Positions 18,964 through 29,900 of a stretch of DNA of 64,000 nucleotides are shown here, piece after piece (the stretch's first letter is position 1; every line of letters starts with the position of its first letter). The position numbers and the translations under genes are program-made. Origin of the DNA: Asterias rubens (Eukaryota; Echinodermata; Asteroidea; Forcipulatida; Asteriidae). The DNA lies in contig NC_047068.1 in the NCBI RefSeq assembly GCF_902459465.1, forward strand, positions 10,540,001 to 10,604,000, read 5' to 3'. The notes beneath the pieces were generated by a model. That model saw nothing but the letters and a program-made list of their open reading frames with translations. It had not been told where the DNA came from and did not search any database.

Positions 18964-19344
18964 TAACGGGCAGTGGACACGATTGGTAATTACTCAAAAT
19001 AATTGTTAGCATAAAACCTTTCTTGGTGACGAGTAATGGGGAGAGGTTGATGGTATAAAACATTGCGATGAAACTGCTCCCTCTGAAGTGCCATAGTTTT
19101 CGAGAATTTTCCACGAATTTGATTTCAAGACCTCAGATATTAGAACTTGAGGTCTCAAAATCAACCATCTAGACGCACACAACTTCGTGAGATAAGTGTG
19201 TTTTTTTCTTTCATTATTATCTCGCTCATTCAATGACCGATTGAGCTCAAATTTTCCCAGGTTTGTTATTTTATGCATATGTTGAGGTACACCAACTGTG
19301 AAGGCTAGTCTATGACAATTACCAATAGTGTCCACTGTCTTTAA
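18964..19344 (+). mobile_element. R1 foldback element, full length
   Basis: TTAACGGGCAGTGGACACG to GTGTCCACTGTCTTTAA. Central palindrome near 19117-19160. Confidence 0.92.
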
Positions 19345-20779
19345 ATGGACACGTTGCCTTAGATCAGACGAGTTGGTCAATAGAAAGCATTTGTTATAAA
19401 ATGCATGAGAAAATAGAATTAGCTGACATTGCAAACAACTTACCAACCAAAAGGCCCGAGGTTACAAATGCGAAACATAGTTTATGGCATGACATTTAAT
19501 TTGACCCTAGCCTGGAGTCTTTGACTTAGCCTCGGGAAAGACTCCGCTAGGGTCCGAACGTCAGGCCATTAACTCTTTATGCATGGTTAGAATGATGTTT
19601 TAAAAATAGACCATAACGATCCACACAAATATGCCTCAAATTGTGTGGTTTTATTTTGCAAACTTTCACGGTCGGCCATCTTGTGAAGTCAAAAATTTGA
19701 CTTCCACAAATGGCGTGCTGTGATTTTTTATAGTTCACGGCGTAAAAACAATCAAAGCGCACTGCTTTTTTACCTCTAGGTGAGGGCCCCCTACTGATAT
19801 GACATCATGTGCATTTGGTCTAAACAGAGCTATTATCTAATATGTAAACGGCTGGTTTACTATATGGAAGAAGGAAAATCTGGGCTCAGCCTCATGGCTC
19901 AGCTTTCCTGCTGAATTTTGTGCTGACGATCACCATTATCCGCCGTGTGAGCACATAAATTTTGCGCTGGCTGTGTTTAAGCGAAGAATGCCTCAGGCTA
20001 GTATGAATATGCATGGTAACACAAGCAAAAATTCCCTGTTAACCTGTGAAATGCGCTTGATAGAAGTGCGGAATTCCCTGCTTCTGTAAGCGTTGATTCT
20101 CTGCTTAATACTATAAGTTACGATTGAAGCTTTATATCTCAAAACAATCATAGATGGTGTGAACAAGCGACCCGTTGAAGAAGGGAAGCACCAGTCAAGG
20201 CATAACCTTAACAGAATAACACTACATTATAAGCCGTGTGTGTTGGAGTTGTGAACTATCACCGGCCTTCTCACGGTACTACTAGTGTGAAAACAAAACA
20301 CAACTTCTAGACCCAGTAACTGGGGCTCTGTACTCCTTTTATCAAAATATTTTCATACTATGAATCATAGTTTGACAAAAGGAAAAGGCGCCTGCCCCAG
20401 TTTAACTCTGGGTCTACACCACTACCGGACTTCTCAAAGTCTGAACTTAGTTGCGACAATAACGTAACCCTCACAACTAAACTGAACTGACTTACCCTTC
20501 ATTTAGTATATAAAAATTGATTTTTTTTTTTTTTAATAATAATACATAGGCCTAGGCCCTACTCCTACTACAGTGAACTATTTGGTAGTGAAACCATTAA
20601 AACTAATGCCAGACTGATTAATTAATGCTCAATATTTCTTAATTTTAAATTTTGAGAGGAGTGCGGGTATTCGTATTCACAACAAATACAAATTGACTCC
20701 ACTGATAACGTTTTACATGATACAGGGTACACAGTCAGCTGGTGGTGGTCGGTATATCAAGGAAGGAGAGACAGAGTCA
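19345..20779. other. Intergenic region upstream of TMC-B
   Basis: 19500-19575 is a small foldback (GACCCTAGCCTGGAGTCTTT, AAAGACTCCGCTAGGGTC) also seen at 30437-30512. 19620-19835 loosely resembles the TGACGTCA-bearing element at 29245 (GACATCATGTGCATTTGGTC). 20308-20416 is a foldback: CTAGACCCAGTAACTGGGGC pairs with GCCCCAGTTTAACTCTGGGT. No exon recognised; TMC-B 5' UTR could lie here. Confidence 0.6.
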
Positions 20780-20900
20780 ATGGACGGTGGTTGGATCATC
20801 ATCATGGAGGAAGAAAATGGATCTGACTTGCTACTTCAACAAACGCCACAAAAATCATTAGAATACAAAGAGCAAGACCTTCAATTACAACATAAAAATG
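20780..20900 (+). CDS. TMC: TMC-B exon 1 (putative first coding exon)
   Basis: 121 nt, phase 1 out, donor ATG|GTTAGT. Encodes MDGGWIIIMEEENGSD and a Gln/Lys-rich end (LQLQHKN). The frame and phase join exon 2 without a stop. Three in-frame ATGs are possible: 20717 (weak context), 20780 (used) and one near 20801 with the best context (ATCATCATGG). A CAG at 20724 could be an acceptor, so the exon may extend upstream as UTR. Confidence 0.6.
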
Positions 20901-23900
20901 GTTAGTTGAAGAGCAATTGACCTCCTTAAACACCTACCTTCCACACAAGATATTTCACACACTTGAAAGACGACGATATAAACATAGAAAACCACCCCGG
21001 CGTTTGAAGAAAAAAGACAACGAAGAACTACATTTCCGGTAAACTTTTTGCCGAACCGCTAGAGGGCGGTACAGAGGCAAAGTCCCCCCCCCCCCCAACC
21101 ACCTACCTGTTGCGCATCCCCGACGTTTCTGCACAACGAATTAAATTTGCGCACCCCGAACAACTTTTCGTCACAACATCTGGAATAGTTAATTCCACGC
21201 ATCGTTTGTTTTAATTAGAAAACATTTCAAACTAACAAGCAGCCCACGTACTCAGAAAAAGCAGGTCCAAAAATAAACTGTTTTAAATCCTCAAAGTGAT
21301 TTTCAAATGTTGCATTTTTTTTTATGAACTAAAGAAAATGGGGCTTGGCAATAACGAACCACGTACCATGCTCCTGACATACCCGCAGGATGCCTTGAGA
21401 CCATAATAGTAGTAAGCCCTAATCGCCCTACCTGTTGTAATTAGGCCCGTGAGAAATAGCCGCAGTGTTGCAATGTAACGCCGACGGCCTGTCAACTAAA
21501 ATGACTTATACGGGTATAAGATGCAAACAATTATAGTAATGGCCTCAGATCAGGTTTCAAGCCGTTCCAGACGCTCTAGTGGTTTTATTGGGCAGAAATT
21601 AATGAATTTTCAAAGTACACAAGTTTGGTTAAAATCCACAGGGATTTTTAGAAACCAATTCCTTCATTGTATCGGTTAATTCTCTCTAAGAATGTATCAA
21701 TTCTACTACTAGTATAAGCTACGATTTCCACTTTGAAAACTGATTTATATGAGTATAGGCCTATCTGTCACACTTTGAGCTAGCAAGGCACACCATTGGG
21801 AATATCTTTCGTAAAATAGAAATGATAATTTTGCCAGTACCCAAATAATATGTCTTGAAAACGAAAATATATATAAACGGCAAAATTGTAATTGGAGGGG
21901 GGGGGGGGGGGGGGGGGGGGTGCGCCGTTTTTTGTTTTGTTTTGTTTTGTTTTGTTTTAAAAAATACTGTTTTTCCTATCCTATTTCTAGGGGGCACTCT
22001 GACCAATAATAATAGTTTCCGTTTGCATTTTGTATTATAATTAACCACCTTGTTAGGTCTATGCCTTTCGTTTCAGTATTTGTTTCTATACATAATCTGA
22101 GTTACTAAAATGTCCAAACACTTTGTTGTTCTAATTTTGAATAGAAACAATAGATGCAAAGTTTCCAAAGGGCCTACTTGTAAATTAATGCATACAAGCT
22201 TATGAAATGTAACAATTTATTTGAATTGAGAGGTAGGCCTTATGTCCAGATCTCAAGGGGGGGGGTGCACGTGCCCCCCCCCCCCCAGTTAGTTACCAGT
22301 GTGTAATTGAAATTATTTGCAATAATCATGACAGCATGAAAAATAACTATATAATTGATTTATATATTTTTTTAAGCTGACTGTTTTAAATATCTCATAT
22401 TATTATTGTTTTTGAGCCCCCGTTTCCAGCACACGGATGCAAACCTTTTGTTAAGTGATTATTTTTACATAATAGGTTGTCATAATAGTACATACGCACA
22501 GATGTCACAAGCGGTTTTGGTTCGCCCAACTATGTATTGTGTTTTGTTTTTGTTTATTCATTCAAACTAAAGTAGTTTGAAAAGTGGAGATGCAACGAAA
22601 CCAAAAATCATATTATTACAAAGGCCCTACCTTTGGCAATACATTACAACCCCTTTTAACTTTGAGCGGGCTCTTCACTTGTTAAATTTATTATAAAAAC
22701 ATGTTTTCAGATCGAAAATTTCGTTTGAAAACAAATAGTGTGCTCATTCAGGAGTGCTAAGAAACCGCCACAATGTTCTGCATGCCGGGGGATTGGACAA
22801 CACTGATGAATCGATTTTTGTTTGCGTTTGTGTCTATGGGTGGAGAACACGCACACACATGCCCTATCCATCTTAAGATATTGTCACAAAGAGGAGGAAA
22901 CAAATGAAAAGATCACATGTTTTTTAAAAGCTTCATTATTAACTCTTTGGTGTGATTGTTGCTCGGGATCTTCTCCATGTCTGGTGAGTACAGCCCCCCC
23001 CCTCCCATCTCTGTTCCCATGAAAGACTGTAAAACTTGTGAGCAGCCTGCCTCCAAGTCACAGGGCCGAAATTCATAAAGCTGTTAGTGATAAGCAGAAA
23101 ATACTCGGCTTAGCCATGTATTTTGCAAAGAAGCAACAAGTGAGTGATGGGGCACTAGTTGCAACAAAGCAAACTTTATAGTTTGTTTGAAACTTTTCTG
23201 TGCAAGTTTTGTTTCCATGCGGACATTGGGCCCTGCTCCACACAATATTTTATTTGAATTCAATGTGACATTTGAATTCGACATTTGAAATTGCTGATCG
23301 GGGAACAATTTCAGGGAACACATTTATCAATATATTTTGAATGTGGATTATACCTTTCTTGAATAGTGATTTGCCCAAGGATTGATAGAACATAGATAAA
23401 ATCACGGGTTGGAAACTATGCACGGATGGGAGTACAATAAGTCTTGAGGTTAATTTTCGGGGTGACACAATTTTTTCTTTTGAGCAGTGTGGTTCTGAGA
23501 AGATAAAATAATAGGCCTACCAGTGAAGGGCCCCCGTTTATAATAAAAGTTGCGAAACAGAGAGTGTTTGCGATATTGTTTGGAAGGAGAGGGACAGAAC
23601 GCGAGTAGGCTATAGCTGCTGCTTGTATACAAGAGACGAGAAAGAAAGAAAACAAGTTAGACCGAAAAAGTGGGCCAAAAGTTGGAATAAGAAATTTGTG
23701 AATCACCATCTGTCCAAAAGGCTCTCAAAAAGGGGAAAATTAGAGAATCTAAACTCAGAATTGTAAGGTATACTGGGGATGTTTAACTAGATAGACTTTG
23801 TGTGTGAAAAACAACAACAAACAACAACAACAAGTAGCCCCCCCCCCCCATAGACAAACTTTATTTTGAATATTAATTTTGGTTTTTACACCGACTTGTT

Positions 23901-26900
23901 GTGGGTTCGAATCCCACCCGAGTAATGTGCCTGTATTATTTTTTTACAGAACTCGGGAAAGTACTGAGTATCAGTGCATCGGTGATTTAAGAATAAAACC
24001 AAGTTTTACATTCTTTATCCCGATGCAAACTAAGCAATACATTAAGAGTCAGTCAAATTCCGAATTAAAGATGCTATGTCAGATTTTTGGCCCCAAACAT
24101 TAAACAATAGATTTTTTTTTTGAGTGAATGGTATTTCAAAGAGTATCACCCGCTCTAACGAAAAAAAGTTTAACTTTTACTTTTAATGGTCAGGAACCAT
24201 GACAAAAATTTAAAACGTTTCTTATAAAACATAAGAATTGGTCACTTGATTTATTGTCACGTGATTAATTTTGAGCACTTTATTTCACTGCTACCAATAA
24301 TTGGCGGACTTTTTCGAGCAATGGCTCAAATGAAAGCTTGTAACTTTCTTGACCCCCATAAACATTCCTATTGAATTTTAAATCAAAATTTTTGGGTCAA
24401 GTCGGCCAAATATCTGACATAGCATCTTTAAAGTGCTTTTGAAAATGTTGGTCGATAATGGCAAAGAGTTCTGGAGCTTGGCAACGGATCTCCATAGGAT
24501 GTGATTATTATTTACCACGAGTTCAAACCATAGAGCAAGGAAACTGGGCATCCCTTCACAACAAAACTAAACCAGGGGTAATTATGTCCAAGGATTTGAA
24601 ACTTTGCGTGGTGGAAATACGATTATGGAAAGTTTTGCGGTAACACCATCATCAACATCATCTATACGTTTGATATACGTGCAGTTTCTGTTGGCTGCGA
24701 GATGTGGCTGTGGCTACTATCTAGGAGTAGCACAACTTCATTAAAAAAAAAGTATTGAAGCCGCAAGCTGTAGCCAACACCAACTACACTCTAATTGTTA
24801 TAAATACGCTAACTTAATCATCAGCAACTAAAAAGAAAAAAAGCCGGAACTTGTGTACAGTCATTTTTGGAGTCCATAAAAAAGATTGAAAGCCGGCTTA
24901 CTTATGTACTAAAACACGACCGTTCTTGCAGATTTATCCAACAACAACGGGGATCTTGGTGCTCTAATTGTGGACGATTCGTATCAAAGTCCATCTGGGC
25001 AAGGGACGGACACAGTCGCTGTTGCTGTGAGTGCAGACTCACCAGCGAAACTTCACCACCACAACGGGGCCACGAGCGAGTCAGCCATGTACAATCTCGA
25101 ACAGGACAACGACGCGTTCAACGGTGGGGATGAAACCGATGCGTTGACCGGGCGACCCGTGTCGAGACACGGCACTGTCAAAGCAAGTTTCAACCGGGAC
25201 CATAGCCACAATGCTATTGAGTATGAACTGGATAAATTGAAATCAGATGACGGGGAGCATGCGGCAGAAAACAGAGCAAAGGTTATTAGATCTATGCCGG
25301 CAACTTTAAACAAGAAGAGAGAACTTCGGTGAGTAAAAATAAAATATTAATAACATTTGAATTCGTACCCAAAAATACTTTTTTTTTATAACCAACATCG
25401 GGTTGACAGCCCGGTTCCAATTATACTCTTTCGAAAACAGACTATTATGTTTTAAACTGTAGTGTAAACTGTGTTGTCTCTTTTGTAGTTTAGCTATTAA
25501 TATTAAAATGAAAAGAATAATTATAAAAACAGATCACTTCATTTTTTCTTAATTTATTTTTGCGGCTGCCGGTCATTTGTTTTGTTTTATTATGAAGGAA
25601 GAAAACTAGTTGTTTGTAATACTGAACATCTACTTGTCAAAGTTTAATTGGTAATATTAAGATCAATATGCACAAAATAACAAACCTGTGAGTTGGTAAG
25701 ACACTGCTCTACATACAATTGCAGGGCTGTATGCTTCGTTTTTGAAAGGGCAAGGGCACCAACCAAGGCATTTTCTTCTTGGTAAAGGGCACCCTATGAT
25801 GAAACTGCAAATTTGTACTGGAGCATTTTAAGGGCACCAAGGCAATGACCAGGGACACGGAGGCAATCGCCTTTGTTGCCTCCGTGAAGTATCAGGCCTG
25901 CAATTGCAAGGGTCGTGGATTCGTGGGTTCGAATTCCACCCGAGAAATATGCCTCCCATGCCTACATGATATTTTTTTCACAGGACTCGGGGAAAGTACT
26001 GAGTAGGCTGAACAGTGCTATTAAACACACATCGGTGTATGGGTAAAAACCAAAAATTAATATTCTTTATTTCCGATGCAAATTTAACATCTATTAATAT
26101 TATAAACCTGTGAAAATTTGAACTCAATTGATTGTCAAAGTTGCGAGATTATGATAATAAACATAATTTATTCATTTATTATGCACAAGTTTCATAAAAA
26201 ATATGTACAGATGCGCATTACAACAATATACAGATATTAACATTAACAATAATTTAAAAAGATTTAAAAAAGGAAATTACACTGAAAATAATTACACTGA
26301 GATAATAATGGAAGAAAAAACACCCTTGTCACACAAAGTTGTGTGCTTCCAGATGCTTGATTTCGGAACCTCAAAGTCTAATTCTGAGGTCTCGAAATCA
26401 AATTCAAATATTTTAGTGGAAAGTTACTTCTTTCTCAAAAACTACTTTACTTCGGAGAGAGCCGTTTCTCACAATGTTTTATACTATCAGCAGCTCTCCA
26501 TTGCTTGTTACCGTCTAAGTTTTTATGCAAAAAAATATTTTGAGTAATTACCAATAGTGTCCAGTGCCTTCAAGACCAGCTTGACAATAATTCTTCCAGG
26601 TGGTCGTTTAAAAGCCCACTTTAAATTCAGAATTGCTGCATCAGCTTGCTATTTTATCATTGTAATATATCAATATTCAATTCAATTCAATTCAATTTTT
26701 TATTTGTCCCACCATGTAGGAAACTCTATAATAGATGTTAAAAAAGTTTGTTGACCAGAAAATCTACATTGAATTTTAATTTGCTTTTTTTTTTATAGAC
26801 TAAAGAAATTATTTTACAGGGCCTATTTAAAGTGTTGCAGCACAGACAAAAACCACAAATGATTAAGTGGTCTAGTTAAAAAAAATGCTATTGTCGGGAT

Positions 26901-29900
26901 TCCATTATTTATCTCTAGTCTATCAGCCATGACAGCCAAACATTGTAAACAATATTTTGCATTGTTCATTTTCTGTGGCATGTATCAACCTTCCTCCATG
27001 CACCTTAAGCGAAAGCCTAAAGGCCTAATTGGACACTATTGGTAATTACTCAAAATAATTGTTAGCATAATAACTTGCCTGGTAACAAACGATGGAGAAC
27101 TGTTGACAGTACGATCATGGTATGAGAAACGGCTGCCTCTGAAGTAACATAGTTTATTGGAATTTGACTTTGAGACCTCAGAATTAGATTTTGAGGTCCC
27201 AAAATCAAGCATGCCATCTGAAAGCACACAACTTTGTGTGGCAATGGCAAGGGTGTTTTTTCTTCCATTAGGCCTATTATCTCACAACTCCGACGACCGA
27301 TTGAGTTCAAATTTTCAGAGGTTTGTTATTTTGTGCATAGTTGAGATACAATACACCAAATGAGAAGCCTGGTCTGAAAATTACCAAAGCGTTTAATTGT
27401 ATGTTTTTTATTTTGATACAGCAGCATAGGATAGGCCTAGCCGTCAAAACTCATTCAGAGAAAATAACAATTAAAATGTTTGTTTCAGGTGCAATCGTGC
27501 TAAATGCAAACTTAAATTGTCATGGGGCCTTATGCAAGGTTACATTTTTGTATGTTTTTTTAACAATCGAGCCATGCTATTTAAAAATATAATCGTTGTA
27601 CACGGCCTAATCAATTAAATCTGCTTCACATTCACAAGCTGAACATCTGTTTGTCTATTTTTTATGTTGATTTGCAGGATGTAAAAAGTGACCTCGTAGC
27701 CTATTTTCACAGTATGAACGAAAGTGACTGTCTGGGGGAAAATAAACCCCCCCTTATTCAAGAACTGACCGAAAAATAAATAAATAAGCAAGTAAATGTT
27801 CAAGAAGGTTTGCATTATAAGTAGTTTTTCTTGATATTTGAAATAAACGATTTGCATCTCCTTGAGGTGATCCTTCTGCTGCCGCTGCTTCCCAGGTTGA
27901 ATCGTAAACTTAGGTGTGATCCCTGGCTACTAATGGTAACAACCATTAGTGTCCAGTACCTCCATGGAGCAAATTGTCTGTCTGCAATTAATCAACTAAT
28001 ACATGTAGCAAAGTAATGAATTGATTGATTACTGAATGGGTAGGATTCCCTGAGAACTGTTATATTTTGGATAAACCCCATTTATTATCTCCTTGTAATT
28101 TTTGTTAACCAGTCTTCAATTTGACAAATTCTGTTGACAATTTTGCACTGCAAGGGTATCAAAGGCAACTGGCAATTTTTTTTTCCTGCACAATAATGTA
28201 GATCTTTTGATTTGAAGATTAAGTACAGAAATGCGTGCTGTCTGACATATTTAATGCAGTACAAATTTATATTGGTGGGCAGGCCTTGATCCTCGCTCTT
28301 GAAGGGGAGCAACAACTGTTTCTCTGGTAAGGGGCATGCTTTAACCAATTGAGCTCAAAGTTTCACAAGTTCGTTATTTTATGCATATGTTGAGATACAC
28401 AAAGTGAGAAGACTGGTCTTTGACAATTACCAATACTGTCCAGTGTCTTTGATCAACATAAGCATTGGTCTTACAAGGTGTGGGGAAAAATGAAAATGAA
28501 AATGAAATTAGCTAAGATCAAGAAACTGATCAATGTAATGTCTCAAAAAATATTTTTTTATCAAACCAACCTGAAATAAAAATTCTTCATTACATTTTTA
28601 TCTTTTGGTAAAAAAAACCCCAGGTATTCAGAAAGAATGAAAGGGATATAATATGCATAAGAGAAATGGTAAAGAAATGGTTGTTTTAAATCTTAAAATC
28701 AAATTCCCTATTATAATGATGTTGCTTATTTATATATATTTTGCACAAAGGAACGCTGCAGGAAATTAAGTTCCTAGCCTATTGCTAGATTGAGGGTCTG
28801 AAGTCCAAAAACATCTGCTCATATTTTAATTGACATTCAAGTTGATACTAAAAGAAAAATCAGACATGATGCCTAGAATTTTGCGTTTAATTAATGGGGC
28901 ACATCCATTTTCATTATCGCTAAGGATATTGCACGAACTAAAAGCTTGTTTAGGTAGGGCCAATTTTAAAGAGCTGAGGTGAGGTGACAATGGGTGCGTT
29001 GATTAGATTCCAGGTCGACCCCGATCTGCCTCGGTACGTTCGAACAGCTTTGAAGTCATTCCAAAGGCTCACTATGGTCAGCCCCAAGTGCCCCGCTTGT
29101 GGAACGGGTCACTTGGGGCTGGCCTGAGGTGCATGACATCACCACGAGAGGGTGGGTGAAATGTTTGAATAGCTCTTGTCAGGGGCTCACCCGTGTGAGC
29201 ACCGCGGGGTCGACCCAGGGAAGCTAAACGAACGCACCCAATGAATAGACCTTATGCATTGACGTCATCCAGCCGACATCTTTGAGGTCAAACGGTGACG
29301 AAACAATCGAAACGCACATAGATTGGCCAATGAACAACCTCCTTTTGACCGCGATGCGGGGGGCGCCGTACTGAAATGACGTCATGTGCATAAGGTCTAT
29401 TCTGTGGCATCCAAATCTGGTAGAATTGATTTTGAAGGAGGGTCTCACAGTTTAGGAGGAAAACCAGTTAAAGAGCGTCATACAGCACTCTGTGTTGTGT
29501 ATAGTTTCTGCTACGTCAAAGTGATGGGATCCAGTCCAAGAGGGTCTTGCAGCACTTTGGGTGGTAATGCTGCTTTGGCAAAGTGATTGGAGCCAGTCAA
29601 AAAGGGTCATGCAGCACTTTGGGTGTGGGGTATAGTTTCTGCTAGGTCGGATGGGCACCAGTCGAGGTGGGTCGTCCAGCACTTTGGGTGGTGTTTTCTG
29701 CTATGGCAAAATGATGGGAACCAGTCAAAGAGGGTCATGCAGCGCCTTGGGTGTTGTAGTTTTTGCAGACGCAAACTTGTTGTCTCCCTGGAAATTAGGA
29801 ATTTAGAACTGAGATTCCTGCTGGTTTTTTTATTTTATTTGAAAAGGGAAATCTTACACCTGTTGTACACTGTAAATGTACCTGTTTTTTTTTATTATAT

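Larger units (their letters stand above)
20901..24931 (+). other. TMC-B intron 1
   Basis: 4.0 kb. Poly-C runs at 21084 and 22274, a G-run at 21896-21920 followed by TTTTG repeats, R4 words at 23070-23110, a partial SINE-B at 23886-24035 and a TIR element at 24065-24431. No further coding exon seen. Confidence 0.65.

Noticed and set aside
21855..22040. ORFs with Gly or Pro runs across the G tract
   Set aside because: Produced by the homopolymer and TTTTG repeats, with no family features and no splice context.
23416..23709. 97-codon minus-strand ORF
   Set aside because: Partly hydrophobic but with no recognisable family, no splice partners and no neighbouring exons.
24867..25133. Alternative frame over TMC-B exon 2
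   Set aside because: The overlapping frame from 24932 joins exons 1 and 3 in phase, while this one does not.
26203..26547. 114-codon ORF
   Set aside because: Lies wholly in an R1 element; similar ORFs occur in other R1 copies (1220, 13606, 19006, 37420) because the element happens to be open there.
29462..29770. CRISPR-like regular repeats
   Set aside because: Units are diverged and contiguous without unique spacers, and the sequence is animal nuclear DNA.
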